Source: Gammaproteobacteria bacterium (GTDB lineage Bacteria; Pseudomonadota; Gammaproteobacteria; SZUA-229). Taken from it: a stretch of DNA of 64,000 nucleotides. The translations under genes were made by a program, and so were the position numbers. Below are positions 47,114-56,712 of this stretch, piece after piece. The DNA lies in the NCBI GenBank assembly GCA_029882215.1, contig JAOULC010000001.1, forward strand, positions 1 through 64,000, written 5' to 3'. Positions within the stretch are counted from its first letter, which is position 1; each line of letters opens with the position of its first letter. The notes beneath the pieces were generated by a model. The model had not been told where the DNA came from. It made no database searches and worked only from the letters and a program-made list of their open reading frames with translations.

Positions 47114-47270
47114 TCACAGCCGTGGTAAGTGGCCATTTACCAGTTATTCAGGCTGACCACCTGATAACAGGCAATTTATCCTCTACGCTCCCAATACTCC
47201 ACATTCTTAGCCTAAAATATAATTCATCAGCGATGAATTTTAGTTCATCAACAGGTCATCATCATATTTT

Positions 47271-48147
47271 ATGGCGACTTCTCAGATTATATTAAAACAA
47301 ATCCCGATTTCGCAGCTTAAAACAGGTGTGTACTTACACGATCTCAACCTGAAACTTTCCCTGTTACCGGCGATAAAGTCTCGGGCAAAAATTCCCACCC
47401 ATTTCACCAATAATATTCTGCAAAATATTATCAACACCGGCATTCAAACCGTAGCGATTGATACTGTTAAGGGACGAGATGTCGATGAAGCGTATTTAGT
47501 TTCAACAAAACACAAAATAGTCATCAGACACAGTCCAAAAAAATCCCTGACTTTAGCAGCCACTTTACCTGAAATCGAAGCCAGTTCGCTCAAAGAGGAG
47601 TTAAAGACAGCGAAATCGCTAAGGCATCGCAGCATACAAACCATTAACAACGTTTTTATTGATGCAAACAAAAGCTTTAAAATAAATACTGATGAAATAA
47701 AAACGACCGTTGAATAACTAACCGGCTCGGTTATCAGAAACCAAAAGGCCCTATTGGCTCTAAGCCAAACACGCCAAAAAAATACTATATGTATGATCAC
47801 ACAATTAATACCTGTGTACTGGCCATTGTATTCTCAAAATGGAAAAAGCTGGATTATGAGACCACAATAAACCTTGGTACAGCTGCGTTATTACACGATA
47901 TCGGTGAAGCAAAACTGGATACCAAAATCATCGGCATGAATCCGGAGCAAGATAACCACGTATTCAAACAGCCACCAAGCATGTCGGTTTTTCAGTACAG
48001 CTACTTTCAACAACGCCCGACAAAAACACTTTATTCAGCCAGTCGACCTTGATCTGTCTGTATCAAAGGAGCTTACCCAGACAATCAGAATAGAAGGCTA
48101 CATCAGCCCTGAGTATCAGAGCATCAACCTTTCCGGTTTTATATAAG
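47271..48147 (+). pseudogene. Broken HD-GYP cyclic-di-GMP phosphodiesterase gene
   Basis: The first 148 codons encode a DUF3391-type N-terminal domain (ILKQIPISQLKTGVYLHDL). An in-frame TAA at 47717 follows, and the same frame continues (VIRNQKALLALSQTRQKN). A run of seven A's near 47778 then shifts to the frame YYMYDHTINTCVLA...LLHDIGE; six A's would restore it. After LDTKII the sequence loses the GYP half, and a C-terminal piece in another frame (DLDLSVSKELTQTIR...SGFI) ends at 48147. At least three lesions, so no enzyme is expected. Confidence 0.8.
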
Positions 48148-48331
48148 TCAGCTATCTTACTGCTATTAAAAGTATCATCAGTGGCTCTTAATCTATGATT
48201 TACCTCATAAAAGTACTAATTTAAAGTAATAAGTCCTTATATTTACTAGTAAATTTATAATTATAAGCTAGAATGTTATTCACATTATCAGCATATAAAC
48301 ACCGCACTCAGGGAGACAAGTTAACTCTATT

Positions 48332-48637
48332 ATGCCAATACCAACAGGACGTAATCTAAGGCGCTTTGAACGATTTACTGTCTCAATGACAGTAGAGCTC
48401 ATATACCCTGATGAAACCACGCATCAATGCACTACCAGAAACATTAGTGATGGCGGCGTATTTGTACTATTACCGAATACCACGTTCCCCCCACTGGGTG
48501 AAATGGTACATATAAAAAAAATATCTGATCAGGAAACAACAATAGAACTACCGCACGATACAGCGGTGGTTGTCCATAAAGACGACAATGGCATTGGGCT
48601 GGCCTTTGTTGATTTAGATCTGGGCAGCTTTGAGTAA
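48332..48637 (+). CDS. PilZ-domain protein
   Basis: 101 residues, single PilZ domain. Cyclic-di-GMP contacts are present: RR at 10-11 with Arg14 (LRRFERF) and N-I-S-D-G-G at 37-42. It would bind cyclic-di-GMP and pass the signal to an unseen partner. It lies between the broken HD-GYP gene and the DUF1631 gene, 64 bp before the latter. Confidence 0.85.
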   Translation: MPIPTGRNLRRFERFTVSMTVELIYPDETTHQCTTRNISDGGVFVLLPNTTFPPLGEMVHIKKISDQETTIELPHDTAVVVHKDDNGIGLAFVDLDLGSFE

Positions 48638-48701
48638 AACCCAGCTTTAATTAAAATTAAGAACTATTTTGTAAAAATCAAAGGGATTACATTTATACAC
48701 G

Positions 48702-51092
48702 ATGAGCGTTCAAACCGAAAAACCTGTCAACATTAACTATAATGAACTGGTAACAGAGCTGAAAAACACTCTGAACTTTCATCTTAAAGACCTGTTCACC
48801 TCATTCTTTAATAATGCCGATACCGCTTTATTTGAACTGGCTAATGAAGCCAGTAATAACGAAGAACAAAAGCAGTACTTTGACCTTTTACACAGCATAA
48901 GATCGGATAAAGCTAATCTTAGCCGGGGACTATCAGACGCCCTTAGAAGTTACTTAAAGCCCATTACTGCTCTGTCTCCTGTTTCTGCTTCAGAATTAGA
49001 AGACGATGATGACGATGACGAACTCAGTCTTGTTAGTCAGGAAACAATGGATGAGCTTGTATTAATCAACACCATTGCCGGCAAATCTTATGATCACTTC
49101 AGCGAAGCCATAAACCATCTGTCAATCCGGCTTGAGTTTCTGGCCGAACAGACACCCATGATATTTAGCAAAGATGCGTTGATTCCTTTGCACTTTTGTG
49201 AATCATTTCAAAAAACGATTACCATTCTTGATATTACCACTGCGGATAAACTAATACTCTATAAGCTCTTCGATAATGAAGTAGCCGGCAATCTCAATAT
49301 TTTATATGACCGTTTGAACAACCTGCTAATTGAAGCCGGTGTACTGCCAAAAATCAAGCGTAAAGCACCTCAGAATCAATCTTCCGCTAATGCAGGTGAT
49401 TATGATGACTCATATGATGAAGATAACGCTGATGACACAAGTGATATAGGTAACACTGCTACTGGCGGAGCTGGCGGCAGGCGTAGTACTGGCAACGGTG
49501 CTGGTAATACAGGTAACTCGGGGGCTACTGCCGGTGCTGGAGAACCCACTGCCGGATCAGGCATGTCATCTGCTGGCAGCAGCAATAATAACTCAATACC
49601 TGTGTCTGAATCCGAAAAATATAATCAGGCATTAATTCAAAAATATGGGCAGAAAGATATCGGTGGCTACCCGATAGAACGTGCCAGCAATATCATTCGT
49701 GACTTTATAGGCAGCAATTCTGCCACTGCCGGCTCTGTTGAAGGTGACCCACAGTTCTATGGCCACAAAGATGTACTATCTGCATTAACCAAAATGCAGC
49801 AAGTCACTCAGTCAAATATACAGCACACACACCCTGTTGTTGAGCGTATTGATGCGGCATCAATAAAACAGGCGTTGCTCACAACCATTGCCAGCCAACA
49901 AGGCGGCACGATCACCAAACAGATCAATCAGGTCATTGAAAAGACCATTGATTTTATAAAGCTCATTTTTGATGCCATCATCGACGACGAAAGCATCTCT
50001 GACACCATCAAAGCACTGCTCTTAACACTGCAAATCCCTGTTATAAAAGCATCAATGATGGATCAGGAGTTCTTTGTAAACGATGACCACCCGGCACGTG
50101 AATTACTCGATAAAATCGCAGAACTAAGTGTCGGGGTTACTGATCATTCTGACCCGCTTTATATCGAACTGTACGATATCATCAAGTATTTATTAAAAAA
50201 CTATGCCACCGAGATTGATGCTTTCGTCATCGCGCTGGATAAAGTAGAAGCCATTATCAGCCTGCGTGAATCTAAAGCAGAAGAAAAAGAACTTGAAGCT
50301 CAGGAACAGGTTCAGAAAGAACATGCCAGAAAAATTGTACTCTGGGAGTTACGTAAATGTACTCTGGAGAAAAAGCTTCCTTCATTAATTCATAAACTGG
50401 TCTTAAAGCTATGGCCAACATTAATGTATAACCACTACATTAAATACGGCAAACAGAATGACGAATGGATATCTCTGGTAACAGCACTGGGCGAACTGAT
50501 TGACAGCGTGCAAACACCAACAAACGCCATCGACTATAAATTTCTTAAAGATAACCACGAAGGTATTATTGAGCGGGTAGAAAAACGCCTGGCAAAATCT
50601 AAACGGGCAAAAGACCACCTTGAAGAAGCTGTACATAATCTGCGTGAGATTTATGCTCATTTATTAGATACCGAAGAGTTTGATGAAGCACTGTCATCAC
50701 CAGAGTTATCAACCATGCCGGTTATGGATACGCTTGATGGCGAGAGTGATAAAGAACACTCGCATACTGATGAGCAACTGCAAGAACCATCTCCCGCTGC
50801 AGAAGAAGAACCTGTTGACTTACGTGCAAAACTTCAGTTATTACCGGGTGATGTGCGGCCAGGCGTCTGGTTTCAGGTTACTATGGATAACAAAAAAATC
50901 CGCCGCCTTAAGCTGTCAGTTATCATTATGGAAGAAGCCTTGCTGGTGTTTGTTGACCATAACGGAGAAAGAGTTGTCGAAAAAGATGCGGAAACCTTTG
51001 CAGAAGAATTAAAAAATGGTGAAGCGCAAATTATCATGCATCACTCGGTATTTGATCATGCACTGGGCTCCGTTTTCGAGACCATAAAATAG
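48702..51092 (+). CDS. DUF1631 family protein with C-terminal PilZ-like domain
   Basis: 796 residues. The DUF1631 core (helical, KNTLNFHLKDLF near the N terminus and long acidic helical stretches) is followed by a C-terminal region LLPGDVRPGVWFQVTMDNKKIRRLKLSV that looks like the PilZ-type module common in this family. Residues of about 230-300 are a Gly/Asn/Ala/Ser-rich linker with runs of Asp. DUF1631 proteins are tied to cyclic-di-GMP in several gammaproteobacteria, but their action is unsettled. It ends at a strong terminator. Confidence 0.8.
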   Translation: MSVQTEKPVNINYNELVTELKNTLNFHLKDLFTSFFNNADTALFELANEASNNEEQKQYFDLLHSIRSDKANLSRGLSDALRSYLKPITALSPVSASELEDDDDDDELSLVSQETMDELVLINTIAGKSYDHFSEAINHLSIRLEFLAEQTPMIFSKDALIPLHFCESFQKTITILDITTADKLILYKLFDNEVAGNLNILYDRLNNLLIEAGVLPKIKRKAPQNQSSANAGDYDDSYDEDNADDTSDIGNTATGGAGGRRSTGNGAGNTGNSGATAGAGEPTAGSGMSSAGSSNNNSIPVSESEKYNQALIQKYGQKDIGGYPIERASNIIRDFIGSNSATAGSVEGDPQFYGHKDVLSALTKMQQVTQSNIQHTHPVVERIDAASIKQALLTTIASQQGGTITKQINQVIEKTIDFIKLIFDAIIDDESISDTIKALLLTLQIPVIKASMMDQEFFVNDDHPARELLDKIAELSVGVTDHSDPLYIELYDIIKYLLKNYATEIDAFVIALDKVEAIISLRESKAEEKELEAQEQVQKEHARKIVLWELRKCTLEKKLPSLIHKLVLKLWPTLMYNHYIKYGKQNDEWISLVTALGELIDSVQTPTNAIDYKFLKDNHEGIIERVEKRLAKSKRAKDHLEEAVHNLREIYAHLLDTEEFDEALSSPELSTMPVMDTLDGESDKEHSHTDEQLQEPSPAAEEEPVDLRAKLQLLPGDVRPGVWFQVTMDNKKIRRLKLSVIIMEEALLVFVDHNGERVVEKDAETFAEELKNGEAQIIMHHSVFDHALGSVFETIK

Positions 51093-51097
51093 TCAAC

Positions 51098-51132
51098 AAA
51101 TGACAGGTGCTTACTCACACCTGTCATTTTCA
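51098..51132. terminator. Bidirectional terminator
   Basis: AAATGACAGGTG, an 8-nt loop and CACCTGTCATTT form a 12-bp perfect stem with T's on the plus side and A's on the other, between the convergent DUF1631 and TlpA-like genes. Confidence 0.85.
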
Positions 51133-51139
51133 TAAAGAA

Positions 51140-51631
51140 CTATGAGTTGTCTTTGATAAACTTTTCAATCACTTCAGGGCTGACCGCCCCAAGATTTTTA
51201 GCCACTAACTCACCAGCCGGATTATATAAGTAGAACGTCGGTGTTCCGCCAAATCGTCCGCCGCCAAACTTTAAGAACTCTGACTCTTCCAGTTTAATCA
51301 GGTAATTGGGGAAGTTCAGCTCATGGTTATCTATAAACGCCCGCGATTTTTTGACTTTATCAAAGCCATCAACTGAAATACCTAACACAGTGGCATCTTT
51401 TTCAGCGTGATCATCCTGAAAGAAGGTCATCTGCTGAATTTCAGCATTACAAACATGACAGTTATATGCCCAAAAAACGACAACCGTCCACTTGCCCTTG
51501 CCAATATGCTGATTCACATTATGTGACTTACCATTAACATCCTTGACCGTTATATCAGGTGCAGCAGCCAGTGCCAGTGTACTAAACAGGCTGATAAAAA
51601 TAATTCCTACTACTCTAAGTTTATAAAACAC
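51140..51631 (-). CDS. Periplasmic TlpA/thioredoxin-like protein
   Basis: 163 residues: a signal peptide (IFISLFSTLALAAA), then a TlpA/AhpC-TSA fold with a CHVC active site (Cys58, Cys61) in FWAYNCHVC, and GGTPTFYLYNPAG with the cis-Pro. Probably a thiol reductase for periplasmic or cytochrome c related disulfides. It is divergent from the iron transporter genes, with the Fur-type region between them. Confidence 0.8.
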   Translation of the reverse strand: MFYKLRVVGIIFISLFSTLALAAAPDITVKDVNGKSHNVNQHIGKGKWTVVVFWAYNCHVCNAEIQQMTFFQDDHAEKDATVLGISVDGFDKVKKSRAFIDNHELNFPNYLIKLEESEFLKFGGGRFGGTPTFYLYNPAGELVAKNLGAVSPEVIEKFIKDNS

Positions 51632-51812
51632 GGCTATTTCTCACTTATATAATGACTTGTTTCTAATACGAGTATTTAACTTTAAATTAATTCATACTTA
51701 ATTTTAAATTTAGAATATATTTGTCACATGATAATACAATATTTATGCCCATTTTTTACCAAGACCTTGCCCTGTCAGTCGATAACCGGAATTGGCACGC
51801 AATAGCACACAT

Positions 51813-51856
51813 GATAATGAATCTCATTTGCGTTTTCATTCTCATTTAAGTATAGT
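51813..51856 (+). promoter_or_regulatory. Fur-type operator and promoter of the iron transporter
   Basis: GATAATGAATCTCATTTGC (51813-51831) matches the 19-bp Fur consensus at 14 positions, and a second heptad series GTTTTCATTCTCATT follows. A promoter overlaps it: -35 TTGCGT (51828-51833), 17 bp, -10 TATAGT (51851-51856). Iron repression of the 51893 operon is predicted. Confidence 0.75.
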
Positions 51857-51892
51857 CTCAATCTACAACCAAACTCATAAGGAAAACACACC

Positions 51893-52924
51893 GTGATAGC
51901 ACCATTGATTAGCATTATTCTAAGCACTGCCATCATCTTTACCAGTTTATCAGCGCAGGCAGCAAATGCAGCATCACAAGTCAATGTCTACTCTGCCCGT
52001 AAAGAAGCCTTAATCAAACCGTTATTAGACCGCTTTACTCAGCAAACTGGCATTACTGTCAATTTAGTGACCGGTAAGGCCGATGCTTTACTTAAAAGAC
52101 TTGAAACTGAAGGCCGAAATACCCCTGCGGATATGCTGATTACCACTGACGCGGGCAGGCTCCACCGGGCTCAGCTAGCGAATGTATTACAAGCAGTTAG
52201 TTCTGAGGCTCTCGAGCAAGTGATTCCGGCTATTTACAGAGAACCACAGGGTTACTGGTATGGCTTATCACTGCGCGCAAGGCCTATTTTTTATCTAAAA
52301 GGTAAAGTAGATCCTGCAAACCTTTCAAGCTATGAAGCATTAGCAGATGACAAATTCAAGGGCCAGATATGTATTCGCTCGTCTAACAATATTTACAACC
52401 AGTCGCTGGTGGCTTCAATGATATCGGCCAATGGCATCGCCGCTACTGAAAAATGGGCATCAGGTCTGGTTAAGAACATGGCTAAACCTCCTCGCGGTGG
52501 TGACCGTGACCAGATTCGCGCTGCGGCTTCCGGCCAGTGTAGCATTGCAATTGCCAATACTTATTACTTTGCTGCTATGCAGGCAGGTAACAAAGCAAAA
52601 GATAAAGCAGCTGCCTCTAAAGTAGCACTGTTCTGGCCAAATCAGGATGGTCGCGGAGCTCATGTTAATATCAGTGGTGCGGGCATTACTAAATATGCGG
52701 CTCAGCGCGACAATGCGGTTCGTTTATTAGAGTTTTTGGCTAACAAAGAGTCACAGAAATGGTATGCCGAAAATAACCATGAATACCCCATCAGAAAAGA
52801 TGTAGCAGCCAGTCAATTACTACAAAGCTGGGGCGAGTTTAAATCCGATGCAATAAATTTATCGGTACTGGGTAAAAACAATCCGGATGCTGTTAAACTG
52901 ATGGACCGCGCCGGATGGAAATAG
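51893..52924 (+). CDS. fbpA: Fe(III) ABC transporter substrate-binding protein
   Basis: 343 residues, GTG start at 51893 with AAGGAAA upstream. A signal peptide (IILSTAIIFTSLSAQA), then an FbpA/FutA-type binding protein: YSARKEALIKPLLDRF, LLKRLETEGRNTPADML and the iron-binding Tyr pair in ANTYYFAAM. It brings Fe(III) to the permease. The Fur box upstream fits. fbpB and fbpC follow at once. Confidence 0.92.
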   Translation: MIAPLISIILSTAIIFTSLSAQAANAASQVNVYSARKEALIKPLLDRFTQQTGITVNLVTGKADALLKRLETEGRNTPADMLITTDAGRLHRAQLANVLQAVSSEALEQVIPAIYREPQGYWYGLSLRARPIFYLKGKVDPANLSSYEALADDKFKGQICIRSSNNIYNQSLVASMISANGIAATEKWASGLVKNMAKPPRGGDRDQIRAAASGQCSIAIANTYYFAAMQAGNKAKDKAAASKVALFWPNQDGRGAHVNISGAGITKYAAQRDNAVRLLEFLANKESQKWYAENNHEYPIRKDVAASQLLQSWGEFKSDAINLSVLGKNNPDAVKLMDRAGWK

Positions 52925-52938
52925 TTAAGTAATAAAAG

Positions 52939-54615
52939 ATGCCTGACAACAAAGTCTCTCTGCCACCGCTAAAGAAAACTTTTTCGATGAGTGCCTATCT
53001 GAACAGATGGCATATCATCGTTTTACTGGTTGCAGTCATTTGCGCCATCCCTGTACTGACGGTATTTAGTTACATATTTCTGCCTGCCGGAGATGTCTGG
53101 CGGCACCTGACCGAAACGGTACTCTCTGACTATGTGATTAATTCTCTGTTATTAATTACCGGTGTCAGCTTTGGTACCTTAACCATGGGAATTAGCTGTG
53201 CCTGGCTGACCAGTGTTTACCGGTTTCCAGGGCGCAAATTATTTCAATGGCTGTTGTTATTACCAATGGCATTACCTGCTTACATCATTGCCTACACCTA
53301 TACGGGCATGATGGACTTTGCAGGCCCTGTGCAAAGTCATTTACGTGAATGGTTTGACTGGTCATACGGTGACTACTGGTTCCCGGAGATACGCTCAATG
53401 TGGGGCGCAACATCCATGCTGTCACTGGTGCTTTATCCCTATGTTTACCTGCTTGCCAGAGCCTCTTTTCTTGAACAATCTGTGGTGGCACTGGAAGCTG
53501 GAAGAAGTCTTGGAGCCGGCCCCTGGAAATGTTTTTTTAAGATTGCTCTACCTATGGCGCGGCCAGCCATTATTACCGGTCTGTCTTTAGTTTTAATGGA
53601 AACACTGGCCGATTACGGCACCGTACAGTACTTTGGCATATCAACCTTTACCACCGGTATTTTTCGCACCTGGTTTGGACTCAATGACAGTGCAGCGGCC
53701 GCACAGTTATCAACCATATTGTTAATTTTTGTGCTGCTATTAATTACTCTTGAACGCATATCAAGAAAACAGGCGCGTTATTTTCACAGCTCAAACCGTG
53801 AGAAAAAACAGACCCGTATAACACTTGCTGGCAAACAAGCCTGGCTCGCTACCTTTATCTGTTTGATGCCGATTTTATCTGGCTTTGTCTTACCTTTTTT
53901 ACAATTATCTCAATGGTCGATTGAGACCTATACAGAAATGGTTGACGGTGATTTCTTTGGCCTCATCTGGAATAGCCTGTCACTGGCTGGCAGCGCGGCA
54001 ATTCTGGCATTGTTACTGGCATTATTACTCGCTTATGGTCAGCGCCTGCAAAATACCCGGCTTATCCGAATTGCCGTCAGAATCGCCAGCATGGGTTACG
54101 CCATACCGGCTACCGTTATAGCAGTCGGCATCATGATCCCCTTAGCCTGGATTGATAATGCGGTCGACGGCTGGCTGCGCCAGCAGTTTGACGTATCTAG
54201 CGGTCTGTTGCTCAGCGGTACACTCTTTGCACTGATGTTTGCTTATATGGTACGGTTTCTGGCTGTATCCGTTGGCACGGTTGAAGCCGCCCTTGGTAAA
54301 ATCAAACACTCTATGGATGATGCGGCTCGCTCTTTGGGGCTCAGACCTAAGCAGGTACTGTTACAAATTCACATGCCATTAATGCGCCGTAGCTTGCTGA
54401 CGGCGGTTTTGCTGGTATTTGTTGACGTCTTAAAAGAACTACCCGCGACCCTAATCCTTCGACCTTTTAACTTCAACACGCTCGCTGTAAGGGCTTACGA
54501 GTTAGCCTCTGATGAACGTCTGGCCGATGCTTCAACGGCTGCGCTTTGTATCGTCATTGTCGGTATAATACCGGTCATCTTACTGAGTCAATCCATCAAT
54601 AAACAAAAAACATGA
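52939..54615 (+). CDS. fbpB: Fe(III) ABC transporter permease
   Basis: 558 residues with about twelve membrane segments in two homologous halves, each with an ABC permease EAA-type loop (EAGRSLGAGPWKCFFKIALP and DDAARSLGLRPKQVLLQIHLP-like, LGLRPKQVLLQIHMP). Fused FbpB-type permease. It overlaps fbpC by four bases. Confidence 0.92.
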   Translation: MPDNKVSLPPLKKTFSMSAYLNRWHIIVLLVAVICAIPVLTVFSYIFLPAGDVWRHLTETVLSDYVINSLLLITGVSFGTLTMGISCAWLTSVYRFPGRKLFQWLLLLPMALPAYIIAYTYTGMMDFAGPVQSHLREWFDWSYGDYWFPEIRSMWGATSMLSLVLYPYVYLLARASFLEQSVVALEAGRSLGAGPWKCFFKIALPMARPAIITGLSLVLMETLADYGTVQYFGISTFTTGIFRTWFGLNDSAAAAQLSTILLIFVLLLITLERISRKQARYFHSSNREKKQTRITLAGKQAWLATFICLMPILSGFVLPFLQLSQWSIETYTEMVDGDFFGLIWNSLSLAGSAAILALLLALLLAYGQRLQNTRLIRIAVRIASMGYAIPATVIAVGIMIPLAWIDNAVDGWLRQQFDVSSGLLLSGTLFALMFAYMVRFLAVSVGTVEAALGKIKHSMDDAARSLGLRPKQVLLQIHMPLMRRSLLTAVLLVFVDVLKELPATLILRPFNFNTLAVRAYELASDERLADASTAALCIVIVGIIPVILLSQSINKQKT

Positions 54616-55703
54616 ACAGTCTGTTAACACTAAAGAACATATCAGTGGCCTATGGTGATCAAACCATCGTGCAAAATATTGATTTTGATTTACAGGAAGG
54701 TCAAATCAGCTGCTTGCTAGGGCCCAGTGGCTGCGGAAAAACCACGCTACTTAGAACCATTGCCGGTTTTGAAAACCCCACTCAGGGTGAGATAGCAATT
54801 CGTAGCAAAGTTGTCAGTACTGCTGAGCAAGTACTGGCCCCTGAAGAACGACAGATTGGCATGGTGTTTCAGGATTTTGCTCTCTTCCCTCATCTTGATA
54901 TCGAAGCCAATATCCGCTTTGGCCTTACCAATAAAATGTCAGAGAATATGCAGCTTCAGCGCTGCAATGAGTTACTCGAACTGGTAGGTCTCAGTGGCAG
55001 CAATCACAAATATCCTCACCAGTTATCCGGTGGACAACAACAGCGTATCGCGCTGGCACGAGCACTGGCACCAAAGCCTGATATTTTATTACTGGATGAA
55101 CCGTTTTCAAGTCTGGATATTGAATTGCGTCAGCAACTGGCACGCGAAGTCAGAGTTATCTTAAAGCAACAAAACATTACAGCTATCCTCGTTACCCATG
55201 ACCAGAATGAAGCTTTCGCCATGGCGGATACCGTGGGCTTAATTCACAAGGCTGAGTTAGTGCAGTGGGACACCCCCTATAACCTTTACCACAAACCGGC
55301 TACCCGTTTTGTTGCAAATTTTATTGGTCAGGGTGTTTTTATACCGGGAGAGTATATAGGCGAGCAGAAGATTAATACGGACCTGGGAATTATTCGCGGT
55401 AACGTACCGGAGCAATGTGAAACCGGCTGCAGACTGGATTTGCTAATTCGTCCTGACGATATCATTCACGATGATGACAGCCCTATCAAACTGGAGATCA
55501 CAGAAAAACTTTTCCGTGGCTCTGACTTTCTCTACACCTTAAAACTGCAATCAGGCCGCCATGTGCTGTGTATTGCATCCAGTCATCACAATCACGCCTT
55601 ACATGAGAAAATCGGTATCAGACTGGATGTTGATCACCTTGTAATGTTCCCTCAATTACAAATTCCAAACATAGCGGATAATATCGCGGCAATAATTGTA
55701 TGA
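54612..55703 (+). CDS. fbpC: Fe(III) ABC transporter ATP-binding protein
   Basis: 363 residues. Walker A GPSGCGKTT (37-45), signature LSGGQ (138-142), Walker B ILLLDE (158-163), and a C-terminal TOBE-like domain (about 280-360). It powers the FbpA/FbpB transporter. Its stop overlaps the TerB-like start (ATGA). Confidence 0.94.
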   Translation: MNSLLTLKNISVAYGDQTIVQNIDFDLQEGQISCLLGPSGCGKTTLLRTIAGFENPTQGEIAIRSKVVSTAEQVLAPEERQIGMVFQDFALFPHLDIEANIRFGLTNKMSENMQLQRCNELLELVGLSGSNHKYPHQLSGGQQQRIALARALAPKPDILLLDEPFSSLDIELRQQLAREVRVILKQQNITAILVTHDQNEAFAMADTVGLIHKAELVQWDTPYNLYHKPATRFVANFIGQGVFIPGEYIGEQKINTDLGIIRGNVPEQCETGCRLDLLIRPDDIIHDDDSPIKLEITEKLFRGSDFLYTLKLQSGRHVLCIASSHHNHALHEKIGIRLDVDHLVMFPQLQIPNIADNIAAIIV

Positions 55704-56146
55704 TAAAAAATATTCTTAGCTTTTTTGATAAACTCGGCAGTAAAAATGAACCGGCTAATCAGGAGCACCAGCTTAAACTGGCCAGCGCCTCTTTATTAAT
55801 CGAGATGATTCGGATGGATCATAAAATTGATCAGACCGAACATGATATGGTTAAAATGCTGATAAAAAATGACTTTAAGCTAAGTGATGACGAAGCCGAG
55901 ACTCTCTTTACGCTCGCCGAAGAAGAAAGTGAAAATGCAGTCGATTATTACCGCTTTGCCAAATTAATAAATAAAGAGTATGACAACGAGACGAAAGTAA
56001 AGATCGTAGAAAACCTCTGGCATATTGCTTACGCAGACGGAGAGCTGGATAAATACGAAGAGCATTATCTGCGAAAAGTGGCTGAATTACTTCATGTCCC
56101 GCACAAAGAGTTCATAAAAGCGAAGCACCGCGTACTTGAAAAATAA
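55700..56146 (+). CDS. TerB-family protein
   Basis: 148 residues, fully helical with two acidic repeats (EMIRMDHKIDQTEHDMVKML and IAYADGELDKYEEHYLRKVA). These are the metal-binding-like acidic motifs of TerB, named after tellurite resistance. It overlaps fbpC by four bases, so it is cotranslated with the iron transporter, and a metal-linked role is plausible. No other ter genes. Confidence 0.8.
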   Translation: MIKNILSFFDKLGSKNEPANQEHQLKLASASLLIEMIRMDHKIDQTEHDMVKMLIKNDFKLSDDEAETLFTLAEEESENAVDYYRFAKLINKEYDNETKVKIVENLWHIAYADGELDKYEEHYLRKVAELLHVPHKEFIKAKHRVLEK

Positions 56147-56693
56147 AACACAGACAACTGATAACACGGCCGGCTCAGCATTACATAGTCCGTCGCTTTA
56201 TCAGCATCAGCAAAGCACAAGCAGACCTGATGCGCCACTCATCATAGCGGTGAACTTACGAACCCCCGCCAATATTGGCGCGATATACCGGCTTGCAGAT
56301 GCTACCGCTGTGACAAAAATAATTTTTGTTCAGGATAATGAAGCTGATTATAAAAATCACAATATCGTTAAAAGAACATCTCGTAATACCTGTTTCAACA
56401 TTGAGACAGAATACTGGTCTCACCAACAGTTTCAGGACGGAGCAAACAAACTACCGGCATTAATTGCCATAGAGTTAACAACTAACGCGACGAATGTTTT
56501 TACAACTGCGTTAAAGACATCATGTAGCTTTGTCATTGGCTCTGAGCGCTTTGGCATTCCCGATAGCATCTTGAATAAATGCGTTTCGGCTGTAAAAATA
56601 CCCATGTTTGGTGACAATGGCTCAATGAATGTTAGTCATGCGCTGGCCATCTGCCTGTATGAATGGCACCGTCAACACACGATCAAAACCTGA
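56136..56693 (+). CDS. SPOUT-family (TrmH/SpoU) RNA methyltransferase
   Basis: 185 residues if the TTG at 56136 is used; it overlaps the previous gene by 11 bp. No ATG or GTG lies before the first conserved block, so the start is uncertain and the first about 25 residues may not be made. Knot motifs are seen: NLRTPANIGAIYRLADA, VIGSERFGIPDSIL and IPMFGDNGSMNVSHALAICLYEW. It methylates a ribose 2'-OH in tRNA or rRNA; the target is unknown. Confidence 0.85.
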   Translation: MKNKTQTTDNTAGSALHSPSLYQHQQSTSRPDAPLIIAVNLRTPANIGAIYRLADATAVTKIIFVQDNEADYKNHNIVKRTSRNTCFNIETEYWSHQQFQDGANKLPALIAIELTTNATNVFTTALKTSCSFVIGSERFGIPDSILNKCVSAVKIPMFGDNGSMNVSHALAICLYEWHRQHTIKT

Positions 56694-56712
56694 CGATTAA
56701 GAGGAAAAAAAG

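Noticed and set aside
47789-48052. A separate 87-residue gene with an HD motif
   Set aside because: It is the frameshifted middle piece of the broken HD-GYP gene, joined to the upstream part by a single-base slip, not an independent gene.
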